64,000 nucleotides of DNA. Source: CAIQQQ01 sp040399685 (lineage in GTDB: Bacteria; Pseudomonadota; Alphaproteobacteria; Acetobacterales; Acetobacteraceae). Below, piece after piece: positions 16,816 to 25,436 of the stretch (positions are counted from its first letter, which is position 1; each line of letters starts with the position of its first letter). The stretch is taken from assembly GCA_040399685.1 (NCBI GenBank), contig JBBART010000004.1, positions 174,213 through 238,212 of the forward strand, given 5' to 3'. Under the pieces are notes generated by a model that made no database searches, was not told where the DNA came from, and saw nothing but the letters and a program-made list of their open reading frames with translations. The translations under genes were made by a program, and so were the position numbers.

Positions 16816-18162
16816 ATGCAGGTCACCGAGACGCTCTCCGAAGGGCTGAAGCGCGCATATAACGTGGTTTTGCCGGTGTCCGACACCGATGCCAAGCGTG
16901 ATAAGCGCCTCGCCGAGGTTGCCAAAACCGTCAACATTCCAGGTTTCCGCCCCGGCAAGGTGCCGATGGGCGTCGTCAAGAAGCGCTATGCTGGCGCTGT
17001 GACGGCCGAAGTGCTCGAAGAATCGGTCAACGAAGCCACCACCAAGGTGCTTTCGGAGCGCGGTCTGCGCTCGGCCAGCCAACCCAAGGTTGAGATCATC
17101 ACCCTTGAAGAAGGCAAGGATCTCGAATTCAAAATCGAGGTCGAACTGCTTCCCGAGATCACGATGCCTGACTTCGCCGGTGTCGAACTGACCCGCCTGA
17201 AGGCCGAAGCCTCGCCCGAGGCGATCGACAAGACGCTCGGCGAGATCGCAGCCCGTCAGCGCGAACTGGTCACGCTCGAAGGCGACGATATCATTCCGGC
17301 CGAGCTCGGCCATGTGGTGACCGTCGATTTCCTCGGCAAGGTTGACGGCGTGGCCTTCGAAGGCGGCACCGGCACGGACATGGACGTGGAACTCGGCGGC
17401 GCCGGCTTCATTCCAGGTTTCGCCGAGCAGATCATCGGCATCAAGCCGGGCGAAAGCCGCGTCATCGACGTGACCTTCCCGGCCGAATACGGCGCCAAGG
17501 AACTGGCCGGCAAGGCCGCCACGTTCGACATCACCGCCAAGGCGCTCAAGCGCGCCGTGTCGCCTGAGCTGAACGACGAACTGGCCACCAAGCTCGGCTT
17601 CGAGAGCCTGGAAGATGTCCGCAAGGCGATCTCCAGCTCGATGCAGCGCGAATACGACCAGCTGTCCCGCCTGCGCATCAAGCGCGAGCTGTTGGACGCG
17701 TTGGCCAAGATCGCTGATTTCCCCGTGCCCGAGAGCATGGTTGAATCGGAATTCGAGCAGATCTGGCAGCGTATCGAGGCCGACCGCGCCAAGGGCGAGG
17801 CCGACTCCGAAGATGCTGGCAAGGACGAAGCCACGCTGAAGTCGGAATACCGCGCCATTGCCGAGCGCCGCGTGCGCCTAGGCCTGTTGCTGTCCGAAAT
17901 CGGTCGCGTGAACAACATCACCGTGGGTCAGGACGAAATGACCCGCGCGATGGCGCGTGAGGCGCAGCGCTATCAGGGCCAGGAGCAGATGGTCATCGAC
18001 TTCTTCCGCAAGAACCCGCAGGCGGCCGAGTCGCTGCGTGGGCCGATCTTTGAAGAAAAAGTTGTGGACTTCGTTCTGGAGCTCGCCAAGGTCACCGATA
18101 AGCCGGTGACGCCTGAGGAATTGGCGGAAGAGACGGAAGCCGCGAGCGCGCTTGCCGGCTGA
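16816..18162 (+). CDS. tig: Trigger factor, ribosome-bound chaperone
   Basis: A 448-aa folding helper at the ribosomal exit tunnel. The ribosome-docking loop GFRPGKVP lies at about residues 44-51, the FKBP-type prolyl isomerase domain at about 160-240 (VTVDFLGKVDGVAFEGG), and the long helical C-terminal arms follow, with a charged insert (KGEADSEDAGKDEATLKSEY). The tig-clpP-clpX-lon order that follows is conserved across proteobacteria. An alanine/glutamate-rich tail (EELAEETEAASALAG) is ordinary. The start ATG 16816 matches the family's N-terminus. Confidence 0.96.
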   Translation: MQVTETLSEGLKRAYNVVLPVSDTDAKRDKRLAEVAKTVNIPGFRPGKVPMGVVKKRYAGAVTAEVLEESVNEATTKVLSERGLRSASQPKVEIITLEEGKDLEFKIEVELLPEITMPDFAGVELTRLKAEASPEAIDKTLGEIAARQRELVTLEGDDIIPAELGHVVTVDFLGKVDGVAFEGGTGTDMDVELGGAGFIPGFAEQIIGIKPGESRVIDVTFPAEYGAKELAGKAATFDITAKALKRAVSPELNDELATKLGFESLEDVRKAISSSMQREYDQLSRLRIKRELLDALAKIADFPVPESMVESEFEQIWQRIEADRAKGEADSEDAGKDEATLKSEYRAIAERRVRLGLLLSEIGRVNNITVGQDEMTRAMAREAQRYQGQEQMVIDFFRKNPQAAESLRGPIFEEKVVDFVLELAKVTDKPVTPEELAEETEAASALAG

Positions 18163-18164
18163 TT

Positions 18165-18203
18165 GACCGGGAGGCCGGGCGAGACGGTGGTTTCGGCCCG
18201 GTC
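18165..18203 (+). terminator. Hairpin between tig and clpP
   Basis: GACCGGG (18165-18171) pairs with CCCGGTC (18197-18203), starting 2 nt after the tig stop; no T run follows, so attenuation or Rho-linked ending is as likely as intrinsic termination. Confidence 0.35.
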
Positions 18204-18306
18204 CCTTCCTATCTATTCACTATGCTGCGTTAAGATCGTGGTGAGGCTTTCCGGTGATAATGGTCAGACGCTCGCAGGCCGGGGCGGGTGAGGAAGGAAA
18301 AGAAGC

Positions 18307-18951
18307 ATGTTGGACCGCAGTCCGGTTGAGGTTTACGCCAATAATCTGGTGCCGATGGTGGTGGAGCAGACCGCGCGCGGCGAGCGGTCGTACGATATCT
18401 ATTCCCGTCTGCTGAAGGAGCGCATCATCTTCCTCACCGGTCAGGTCTATGACCAGGTGAGTTCGTTGATCTGCGCCCAGCTGCTGTTCCTGGAGAGCGA
18501 GAATCCGAACAAGGACATCTCGTTCTACATCAACAGCCCAGGCGGTGTGGTGTCTGCGGGCCTTGCCATCTACGACACCATGCAATACATCCGCTCGCCG
18601 GTCAGCACGGTGTGCATCGGCCAGGCCGCCTCCATGGGCAGCCTGCTGCTCTGCGCCGGCGCCCCCAAGAAGCGGTTTGCGTTGCCGAATGCCCGCGTGA
18701 TGGTGCACCAGCCTTCTGGCGGTGCGCAGGGCCAGGCCACCGATATTGAAATTCAGGCACGTGAAATCCTGACGCTGCGCAAGCGGCTGAATGAAATCTA
18801 CGTGCGTCATACCGGCCAGCCGATCGAAGCGATTGAGCGCAAGCTTGAGCGCGATTCCTATCTCTCGGCGGAAGAGGCGCGTGATTTTGGCTTGGTCGAC
18901 GAAGTTGTGACTGACCGGCCACTGCCCGTGGATCCTGACGCCAAGAACTGA
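18307..18951 (+). CDS. clpP: ATP-dependent Clp protease proteolytic subunit
   Basis: A 214-aa serine peptidase forming the tetradecameric chamber used by ClpX and ClpA. Catalytic Ser in GQAASMGSLLL (about residue 109) and His in RVMVHQPSGG (about 134), with the Asp further on near LERDSYLSAEEARDFG. The N-terminal part (RSPVEVYANNLVPMVVEQTARGERSYDIYSRLLKE in the usual position) suggests a short propeptide. AGGAAGGAAAAG precedes the ATG. It lies 144 nt after tig and 161 nt before clpX, so it may have its own promoter. Confidence 0.97.
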   Translation: MLDRSPVEVYANNLVPMVVEQTARGERSYDIYSRLLKERIIFLTGQVYDQVSSLICAQLLFLESENPNKDISFYINSPGGVVSAGLAIYDTMQYIRSPVSTVCIGQAASMGSLLLCAGAPKKRFALPNARVMVHQPSGGAQGQATDIEIQAREILTLRKRLNEIYVRHTGQPIEAIERKLERDSYLSAEEARDFGLVDEVVTDRPLPVDPDAKN

Positions 18952-19045
18952 TTTTTCCCGATTCGGCGGGGTTTGCGCCGGATCACCAACATTTTTTCAA
19001 TGACCCGCTCATCAATTCGGGCGGGTCGCTCCAAGGCTGGTTCTT

Positions 19046-19089
19046 GTCCCCGGCGCAATCCGGGGACTAAACTTTGGGGATCGATCCCC
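19046..19089. repeat. Two adjacent palindromes in the clpP-clpX gap
   Basis: GTCCCCGG (19046-19053) and CCGGGGAC (19060-19067) form a perfect 8-bp hairpin with a 6-nt loop. Nine bases on, GGGGATCGATCCCC (19076-19089) is a perfect 14-bp palindrome. They end 24 nt before the clpX start and would sit in its leader or promoter. They could be an operator pair, or a clpP terminator lacking a T run. Confidence 0.5.
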
Positions 19090-19112
19090 CGTGCTACGGG
19101 GCAGGAGCGCGC

Positions 19113-20369
19113 ATGAGCAGCAAGTCCGGCGATTCGAAGAACACACTCTATTGCTCGTTCTGCGGCAAATCGCAGCACGAGGTCCGCAAGCTCATTGCCG
19201 GACCCACCGTGTTCATTTGCGACGAGTGCGTTGAACTGTGCATGGATATCATCCGTGAGGAGCATAAAACGCACCTCGTGAAGTCGCGCGACGGTGTGCC
19301 GACGCCGAAGGAGATCTGCAAGGTTCTGGACGATTACGTGATCGGCCAGTCCCATGCCAAGAAGGTTCTCAGCGTCGCCGTTCACAACCACTACAAGCGG
19401 TTGGCCCACGGCGCGAAGAACAATGACATCGAGATCGCGAAGTCCAACATCATGCTCGTCGGCCCTACCGGATCGGGCAAGACGTTGCTGGCGCAGACCC
19501 TTGCGCGCATTCTCGACGTGCCGTTCACCATGGCTGACGCCACCACGCTGACCGAAGCCGGCTATGTGGGTGAGGACGTGGAGAACATCATCCTCAAGCT
19601 GCTGCAGGCGGCTGACTACAACGTGGAACGCGCCCAGCGCGGCATCGTCTATATCGACGAGGTCGACAAGATCAGCCGCAAGTCTGACAATCCTTCGATC
19701 ACCCGCGACGTGAGCGGCGAAGGTGTGCAGCAGGCTTTGCTGAAGATCATGGAAGGCACCGTCGCCTCCGTGCCGCCGCAGGGCGGGCGCAAGCATCCGC
19801 AGCAGGAATTCCTGCAGGTCGACACCACCAATATCCTGTTCATCTGCGGCGGTGCGTTCTCCGGCCTTGAGAAGATCATCTCCGCGCGCGGCAAGGGTTC
19901 GGGAATCGGCTACGGCGCCGAGGTCAGCAGCCAGGACGAGCGTCGCATGGGCGCCATCCTGCGTGAGGTTGAGCCTGAGGATCTGCTGCGTTTCGGCCTG
20001 ATTCCGGAATTCATCGGCCGTCTGCCGGTGGTTGCCACCCTGGAAGATTTGGATGAAGCCGCCCTGATCGAGATTTTGACGAAGCCCAAGAACGCGCTGG
20101 TCAAGCAATATGGCCGGTTGTTCGAAATGGAAGGCGTCAAGCTCACCTTCACGGAGGATGCGATGTCCTCCGTCGCTCGTCGTGCCATTGCGCGCAAGAC
20201 GGGCGCCCGTGGTCTTCGGTCGATCATGGAGTCGATCCTGCTGACGACGATGTTCGACCTTCCGGGTCTTGATGGCGTGGAAGAAGTCGTAATCAACCGG
20301 GAAGTGGCCGAAAGCCGCGCCAACCCGCTGTTTATCCACGGCAAAGAGCGTTCCGAGAACAGCGCCTGA
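19113..20369 (+). CDS. clpX: ATP-dependent Clp protease ATP-binding subunit
   Basis: A 418-aa AAA+ unfoldase that feeds ClpP. The N-terminal zinc-binding domain has CSFCGK...CDEC (about residues 13-38). Walker A is GPTGSGKTLL, the pore loop GYVGEDV, Walker B YIDEVDKI, and the sensor-2 region KTGARGLRSIME. ATG 19113 (MSSKSGDSKN) follows GGAG; an upstream TTG frame would add 13 residues that the family lacks. A large hairpin follows the stop by 13 nt. Confidence 0.97.
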   Translation: MSSKSGDSKNTLYCSFCGKSQHEVRKLIAGPTVFICDECVELCMDIIREEHKTHLVKSRDGVPTPKEICKVLDDYVIGQSHAKKVLSVAVHNHYKRLAHGAKNNDIEIAKSNIMLVGPTGSGKTLLAQTLARILDVPFTMADATTLTEAGYVGEDVENIILKLLQAADYNVERAQRGIVYIDEVDKISRKSDNPSITRDVSGEGVQQALLKIMEGTVASVPPQGGRKHPQQEFLQVDTTNILFICGGAFSGLEKIISARGKGSGIGYGAEVSSQDERRMGAILREVEPEDLLRFGLIPEFIGRLPVVATLEDLDEAALIEILTKPKNALVKQYGRLFEMEGVKLTFTEDAMSSVARRAIARKTGARGLRSIMESILLTTMFDLPGLDGVEEVVINREVAESRANPLFIHGKERSENSA

Positions 20370-20382
20370 TCACACGAAAAAG

Positions 20383-20430
20383 TTTTATGGCGGCGATGTG
20401 ACGTTCGGTCGTCACGTCGCTGTCATAAAA
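20383..20430. repeat. 21-bp stem hairpin between clpX and lon
   Basis: Arms 20383-20403 and 20410-20430, with three G-U pairs and a TTCGGT loop (UUCG-like). It starts 13 nt after the clpX stop. Because the left arm begins TTTTATG and the right arm ends CATAAAA, the flanks do not give the usual T tract, so it may be an mRNA 3'-end stabiliser or processing site as much as a terminator. Confidence 0.6.
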
Positions 20431-20573
20431 ATTCTTCCATGATCTTGCGGCATGCCTCGATGATACCGACTTACACGCCACCATGGGATGACACGAATGT
20501 GTGGCATCCCACCCCAGTGGCCCGTGCTGTGTATTCGGGCGGGCCGCTGTAGACTGTCCTTTAGGAGGTCATG

Positions 20574-22994
20574 ATGACGGACAAAACCACCACCCCGAGT
20601 GCGCCTCGCGCCACCGGGGAATTGCTTCCCGTATTGCCGCTCCGCGATATTGTCGTTTTCCCGCACATGATCGTGCCGCTGTTCGTGGGGCGCGAGAAAT
20701 CGGTCCGCGCGCTTGAGGCCGTGATGAAGGAAGACAAGCAGATCCTGCTGGTCGCCCAGAAAAACGCCTCCCAGGACGACCCATCGGCGGACGATATCTA
20801 TCGTGTCGGCACGGTCTCCACGATCCTGCAATTGCTCAAGCTGCCGGACGGCACCGTGAAGGTGCTGGTCGAAGGCGGCCGTCGCGCCAAGATCGCGGCG
20901 TTCAAGGAGACGGATCAGTATTTCGAGGCGTTCGTCGAGCCGATGCCGGATCTCGACACCGATTCGAAGGAACTGGATGCGCTTGGCCGCACGGTCGTTT
21001 CGCAGTTCGAGCAGTACATCAAGCTCAACAAGAAAATCGCGCCTGAGGTCCTGGTCTCGCTGAACCAGATCGAGGAGCCGTCAAAGCTCGCCGATACCGT
21101 GTCCAGCCACCTCAACCTCAAGATCGCCGAGAAGCAGGAACTGCTCGACACCCCCAGCGTCAGCGAGCGGCTGGAGCGTGTGTTCGGCCACATGGAATCC
21201 GAGATCGGCGTCCTGCAGGTCGAAAAGCGCATCCGCAACCGCGTCAAGCGGCAGATGGAGAAGACCCAGCGCGAGTACTATCTGAATGAGCAGATGAAGG
21301 CCATTCAGAAGGAGCTTGGCGAGGGCGAGGAAGGCAAGGACGAGATTGCCGAACTCGAAGCCAAGATCAAAAAGACCCGCCTGTCGAAGGAAGCCCGCGA
21401 AAAGGCTCTGGGCGAGCTGAAGAAGCTCAAGACCATGAGCCCGATGTCGGCCGAAGCCACCGTGGTGCGCAACTATCTCGACTGGATCCTGTCGATCCCG
21501 TGGAAGAAGCGCAGCAAGGTGAAGAACGACGTGATCGAAGCCGAGCAGACGCTCGATCTCGACCATTACGGGCTGGAGAAGGTGAAGGAGCGGATCACCG
21601 AATACCTGGCGGTGCAAAGCCGCAGCCAGAAGATCCGCGGCCCCATTTTGTGCCTGGTCGGTCCTCCCGGTGTCGGCAAGACGTCGCTTGGCAAATCCAT
21701 CGCCAAGGCAACGGGGCGTAACTTCGTGCGCATGTCGCTTGGCGGCGTACGGGACGAGGCGGAGATTCGTGGCCATCGCCGCACCTATATCGGCTCGATG
21801 CCGGGCAAGGTGATTCAGGGGATGAAGAAGGCCAAGACCTCCAACCCGCTGTTCCTGCTCGATGAAATCGACAAGCTCGGTGCCGATTGGCGTGGTGATC
21901 CGTCGTCGGCCCTGCTTGAGGTGCTGGACCCGGAGCAGAACTCTACCTTCGCTGACCATTATCTTGAGGTGGATTACGATCTGTCGGATGTGATGTTCGT
22001 CACGACCGCCAACTCGCTGCGCATGCCCCAGCCGCTGCTGGACCGCATGGAGATCATTCGCATCGCCGGTTACACCGAGGATGAGAAGGTCGAGATTTCC
22101 AAGCGTCATCTGATCGCCAAGGTGGCCCTGTCGCACAGCCTCAAACTGGACGAGTGGTCGATCACCGAAGACGCGTTGCGTGACCTGATCCGCTTCTATA
22201 CCCGCGAGGCCGGCGTGCGTTCGCTGGAGCGCGAGTTGGCGAACCTGGCGCGCAAGGTGATCAAGGAGATCGTCACCAAGAAGTCCAAGAAGGTGGCGAT
22301 CACCCGCAAGAATCTCGGCAAATATGCCGGTGTGCAGAAGCATCGCTATGGCGATCTGGAAGACACCGACATGGTTGGCGTGGTGACGGGCCTCGCCTGG
22401 ACCGAGGTGGGCGGCGAGATCCTGACCATCGAATCGGTGCTGCTGCCCGGCAAGGGCAACGTCAAGAACACCGGCAAGCTGGGTGACGTGATGCAGGAGA
22501 GTGTCTCTGCCGCTCTCAGCTATGTTCGCAGCCGCTCGATCAATTTCGGCATCAAGCCGACCTTGTTCGAAAAGCGGGACATTCACGTCCACGTGCCGGA
22601 AGGTGCGACGCCGAAGGACGGCCCGTCCGCCGGCGTGGCCATGGCCACGAGCATGATTTCGATCCTCACCGGCATTGCGGTACGCCGCGATGTGGCGATG
22701 ACGGGCGAAATCACCCTGCGCGGTCGTGTGCTTCCCATCGGCGGCCTGAAGGAAAAACTGCTGGCAGCCCTGCGTTCAGGGATCACCACGGTCTTCATCC
22801 CGAAGGACAACGAGAAGGACCTGGCGGAGGTGCCTGACAACGTGCTCAAGCATCTTGAGATCATTGCGGTCTCGCATGTCGACGAGGTCATCGACCGGGC
22901 TCTGGTGCGCAAGCCAGAGGCCATCGAGTGGACCGAGCCGCCTGATGCGCCTGTGGCCGCGCCTGCTGTTGCGGCGCCCTCGCTGCCGCACTGA
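20574..22994 (+). CDS. lon: ATP-dependent Lon protease
   Basis: An AAA+ serine protease of about 806 aa. The N-terminal LON substrate-binding domain (ELLPVLPLRDIVVFPHMIVPL form), a coiled-coil stretch rich in Lys/Glu (about 215-275), Walker A GPPGVGKTSLGKSIA, Walker B LFLLDEIDKL and the peptidase domain follow in order. The Ser-Lys dyad is in KDGPSAGVAM and GGLKEKLLAA. AGGAGG at 20563-20568 fits ATG 20574 (5-nt spacing) better than the ATG at 20571. The C-terminal tail is Ala/Pro-rich. It degrades misfolded and regulatory proteins; in Caulobacter Lon also degrades CcrM and DnaA. Confidence 0.97.
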   Translation: MTDKTTTPSAPRATGELLPVLPLRDIVVFPHMIVPLFVGREKSVRALEAVMKEDKQILLVAQKNASQDDPSADDIYRVGTVSTILQLLKLPDGTVKVLVEGGRRAKIAAFKETDQYFEAFVEPMPDLDTDSKELDALGRTVVSQFEQYIKLNKKIAPEVLVSLNQIEEPSKLADTVSSHLNLKIAEKQELLDTPSVSERLERVFGHMESEIGVLQVEKRIRNRVKRQMEKTQREYYLNEQMKAIQKELGEGEEGKDEIAELEAKIKKTRLSKEAREKALGELKKLKTMSPMSAEATVVRNYLDWILSIPWKKRSKVKNDVIEAEQTLDLDHYGLEKVKERITEYLAVQSRSQKIRGPILCLVGPPGVGKTSLGKSIAKATGRNFVRMSLGGVRDEAEIRGHRRTYIGSMPGKVIQGMKKAKTSNPLFLLDEIDKLGADWRGDPSSALLEVLDPEQNSTFADHYLEVDYDLSDVMFVTTANSLRMPQPLLDRMEIIRIAGYTEDEKVEISKRHLIAKVALSHSLKLDEWSITEDALRDLIRFYTREAGVRSLERELANLARKVIKEIVTKKSKKVAITRKNLGKYAGVQKHRYGDLEDTDMVGVVTGLAWTEVGGEILTIESVLLPGKGNVKNTGKLGDVMQESVSAALSYVRSRSINFGIKPTLFEKRDIHVHVPEGATPKDGPSAGVAMATSMISILTGIAVRRDVAMTGEITLRGRVLPIGGLKEKLLAALRSGITTVFIPKDNEKDLAEVPDNVLKHLEIIAVSHVDEVIDRALVRKPEAIEWTEPPDAPVAAPAVAAPSLPH

Positions 22995-23104
22995 GGGCCG
23001 TTGCCTCCAACGCGATCGGCCTGCCAGAGACGCTTCTGGCGGGCCGATTTTGCCAAAAATCGACCAATCCCGCAGGAAACCGCGCTTTTCCAGTCAACCT
23101 TCCG

Positions 23105-23134
23105 TTGACGTGCGGGAAAATCCCCTCCTAGTGT
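23105..23134 (+). promoter_or_regulatory. Candidate sigma-70 promoter of the HU gene
   Basis: TTGACG (23105-23110), 18-nt spacer, TAGTGT (23129-23134). It lies in the 205-bp gap after lon and gives a leader of about 60 nt before the GTG at 23200. Confidence 0.5.
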
Positions 23135-23199
23135 CGCGCGAGCGCCGTCCCCTGAGTCGGGCCGAGCGGCGCAGGAAAATATACGTAGGAGAAGCCAGA

Positions 23200-23472
23200 G
23201 TGAATAAGATGGACCTGATTTCCGCCGTGGCCGAGCAGGCCGAACTTCCGAAGGCAAAGGCCGCGGAAGTGGTCGATGCGGTGTTCAGCGCGATTGAGGG
23301 CGCTTTGAAGGCGAAAGACGAAGTTCGTCTGGTGGGCTTCGGCTCGTTCGCCACGGCCGTCCGCAAGGCTTCCAAGGGCCGCAACCCACAGACGGGCGTC
23401 GAGATCGACATCCCCGAGAGCACGTCGGTCCGCTTCAAGCCCGGCAAGGCGCTTAAAGACGCCGTGAACTGA
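23200..23472 (+). CDS. hup: DNA-binding protein HU
   Basis: A 90-aa histone-like dimer that bends DNA and compacts the nucleoid. N-terminal MNKMDLISAVAEQAELPKAK, the GFGSF turn, and the beta-arm with GRNPQTG (the conserved Arg-Asn-Pro) are all present, and FKPGKALKDAVN closes the chain. The GTG start at 23200 follows TAGGAGAAG and matches the HU N-terminus; a longer open frame upstream is not supported. It is downstream of lon, the lon-hup order typical of proteobacteria. Confidence 0.96.
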   Translation: MNKMDLISAVAEQAELPKAKAAEVVDAVFSAIEGALKAKDEVRLVGFGSFATAVRKASKGRNPQTGVEIDIPESTSVRFKPGKALKDAVN

Positions 23473-23481
23473 TCTGGCTTT

Positions 23482-23508
23482 GGGGCCTCTGGGGAAACCC
23501 GAGGCCCC
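23482..23508 (+). terminator. HU gene terminator hairpin
   Basis: GGGGCCTC (23482-23489) pairs with GAGGCCCC (23501-23508), with an inner GGG-AAA-CCC. It begins 10 nt after the HU stop; the T tract after it is poor. Confidence 0.5.
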
Positions 23509-23536
23509 CGACTTCCCTGTCCTCCAGCGCCACTAT

Positions 23537-23608
23537 GGGCGGTTAGCTCAGCGGTAGAGCGGCTCGTTTACACCGAGTTGGCCGGCGGTTCGATCCCGTC
23601 ACCGCCCA
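23537..23608 (+). tRNA. tRNA-Val (anticodon UAC)
   Basis: Acceptor arms GGGCGGT (23537) and ACCGCCC (23601-23607). The D-arm is AGCTCAGCGGTAGAGC, and the anticodon arm GCTCG-TTTACAC-CGAGT gives TAC. The T-arm is GGCGG-TTCGATC-CCGTC. CCA is not encoded (ATAC follows), unlike the other two tRNAs here, so the CCA-adding enzyme must finish it. Confidence 0.95.
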
Positions 23609-23618
23609 TACCCTTTCC

Positions 23619-23653
23619 TGAAAACAACCTTTTTCGCGTTGTTTTCATTATTC
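23619..23653 (+). terminator. Intrinsic terminator after tRNA-Val
   Basis: TGAAAACAAC (23619-23628) pairs with GTTGTTTTCA (23638-23647) across a 9-nt loop, followed by TTATTC. This separates the tRNA-Val transcript from tRNA-Asp. Confidence 0.6.
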
Positions 23654-23666
23654 TCCCCACCTTGGG

Positions 23667-23695
23667 TTGACGACACGGCCAAGTCGCCGTAGATC
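23667..23695 (+). promoter_or_regulatory. Sigma-70 promoter of tRNA-Asp
   Basis: TTGACG (23667-23672), 17-nt spacer, TAGATC (23690-23695), with a start predicted about 8-10 nt before the tRNA. Good -35 box and ideal spacing. Confidence 0.65.
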
Positions 23696-23710
23696 GACCG
23701 TCCTGCCGCT

Positions 23711-23787
<77 letters not shown>

Positions 23788-23927
23788 GCAGCGCAGGAAT
23801 TTCCCGTATAAAATATCACTCCTGAAACCCAGTCCCAACATGGTTCTGTTGGCTTATGCCTATGGAACTGCGTGATTGATGAGGCTAAGGTCCGGCGCAT
23901 TGCGATGCGGCAAAAAGGGCAGAGACT

Positions 23928-24293
23928 GTGGCACCGATCCTTGCGGACTATTTCCCAATCCTGGTGTTCCTGGTGATCGCCGCGGTCATCGCCATCGCCA
24001 TGGTGGTCGGCTCGCAATTCGCTGCCCACCAGAAGCCGTATGCTGAAAAGCTGTCGGCCTACGAATGCGGCTTCGAGGCATTCGATGACGCGCGTCGGAA
24101 ATTCGATGTGCGCTTCTACCTCGTCGCCATTCTGTTCATCATCTTCGATCTCGAAGTGGCATTCCTGTTCCCTTGGGCTGTCAGCCTCGCTGAGATCGGG
24201 ATTTTTGGCTTCCTGTCGATGCTGGGGTTCCTTGCGGTCCTGACCGTCGGGTTTATCTACGAGTGGAACAAGGGCGCTCTGGATTGGGAGTGA
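23928..24293 (+). CDS. nuoA: NADH-quinone oxidoreductase subunit A
   Basis: A 121-aa membrane subunit of complex I with three hydrophobic segments. It has the conserved loop cysteine in SAYECGFEAFDDARRKFDVRFY and acidic residues in FDLEVAFLFPW. GTG 23928 is the start, preceded by a run AAAAAGGGCAGAG. First gene of an uninterrupted 14-gene nuoA-N operon; complex I couples NADH oxidation by quinone to proton export. Confidence 0.96.
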   Translation: MAPILADYFPILVFLVIAAVIAIAMVVGSQFAAHQKPYAEKLSAYECGFEAFDDARRKFDVRFYLVAILFIIFDLEVAFLFPWAVSLAEIGIFGFLSMLGFLAVLTVGFIYEWNKGALDWE

Positions 24294-24298
24294 CGACT

Positions 24299-24856
24299 AT
24301 GTCCGGCAATATTGACGCGATCGCCTGGAACAAAGATGCCTTGGCACCCGGCCCTGAGCAGGACGCGGTTATCAAGGGCATCACCGGCGAGATTTCCGAC
24401 AAGGGCTTCGTGGTCGCCAATGTCGACAAGCTGGTCAACTGGGCCCGCACCGGCAGCCTGTGGCCGATGACGTTCGGCCTGGCGTGCTGCGCGGTGGAGA
24501 TGATCCACGCCTACATGCCGCGGTATGACCTCGACCGGCTTGGCATCATCCCGCGCGCCTCACCCCGCCAGAGCGACGTGATGATCGTGGCCGGCACGCT
24601 GACCAACAAAATGGCCCCCGCCTTGCGCAAGGTCTATGACCAGATGCCGGAGCCGCGCTGGGTGATATCGATGGGCAGCTGCGCCAATGGCGGCGGCTAC
24701 TACCATTATTCCTATTCGGTTGTGCGCGGCTGCGACCGCGTGGTGCCGGTGGATATCTACGTGCCTGGCTGCCCGCCGACCGCTGAAGCCCTTGTCTACG
24801 GCATCATGCAGTTGCAAAAGAAAATCCGCAGGACCGGGACCATTCTCCGTGGCTGA
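24299..24856 (+). CDS. nuoB: NADH-quinone oxidoreductase subunit B
   Basis: A 185-aa peripheral subunit carrying cluster N2, which passes electrons to quinone. All four ligands are visible: the tandem Cys in ACCAVEM, Cys in GSCANGG and Cys in VPGCPPTAEAL. ATG 24299 lies 5 nt after nuoA. An upstream open stretch within nuoA was not used. The last 8 nt overlap nuoC. Confidence 0.97.
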   Translation: MSGNIDAIAWNKDALAPGPEQDAVIKGITGEISDKGFVVANVDKLVNWARTGSLWPMTFGLACCAVEMIHAYMPRYDLDRLGIIPRASPRQSDVMIVAGTLTNKMAPALRKVYDQMPEPRWVISMGSCANGGGYYHYSYSVVRGCDRVVPVDIYVPGCPPTAEALVYGIMQLQKKIRRTGTILRG

Positions 24857-25436
24857 CACGATCTCCGATATCATTGTGGGCCTCTCCGGTGTCACGCGCG
24901 TCGAGACTCTGCTGGGCGAGTTGATTGTTTATGCCGAGCGCCCGGCCATCGCCACGCTCTGCACCGAATTGCGCGACCATCCGGCATTGGCCTTCGAGCA
25001 GGTGATGGACGTCGCCGGCGTCGATTGGCCGACTCGCGTCGAGCGATTCGAAGTTGTCTACAATCTGCTCTCCGTCAGTCTGAACCAGCGCGTGCGGGTG
25101 ATCGTCACCACCGATGAGGTTCAGCCGGTTCCCTCCGTCCATGGCGTGTGGCCGGTGGCGACGTGGTGGGAGCGGGAGGCGTGGGACATGTTCGGCATCG
25201 CCTTCTCGGGCCAGCCGGATCTGCGGCGCATCCTCACGGATTACGGCTTCCAGGGCCATCCACTGCGCAAGGACTTCCCGCTGACCGGGTATGTCGAGGT
25301 TCGCTATGACGAGGACCGCAAGGCCGTCATCTACGAGCCCGTCAAGCTGACCCAGGATTTCCGCAATTTCGATTTCGTCTCGCCGTGGGAAGCTATGACC
25401 ACGCTGCCGGGTGACGAAAAGGCACACCGTTCATGA
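24849..25436 (+). CDS. nuoC: NADH-quinone oxidoreductase subunit C
   Basis: A 195-aa 30-kDa-type subunit of the connecting module, separate from NuoD (not the fused NuoCD of enterobacteria). It has VHGVWPVATWWEREAWDMFGI and the signature YGFQGHPLRKDFPLTGYVEVRY. GTG 24849 overlaps the nuoB end by 8 nt; its stop overlaps the nuoD start in ATGA. Confidence 0.95.
   Translation: MADTISDIIVGLSGVTRVETLLGELIVYAERPAIATLCTELRDHPALAFEQVMDVAGVDWPTRVERFEVVYNLLSVSLNQRVRVIVTTDEVQPVPSVHGVWPVATWWEREAWDMFGIAFSGQPDLRRILTDYGFQGHPLRKDFPLTGYVEVRYDEDRKAVIYEPVKLTQDFRNFDFVSPWEAMTTLPGDEKAHRS

Noticed and set aside
21081..22592. Long open frame on the minus strand opposite lon (503 codons)
   Set aside because: It is a GC-rich shadow of lon, with His/Gly/Leu-rich composition and no domain pattern.
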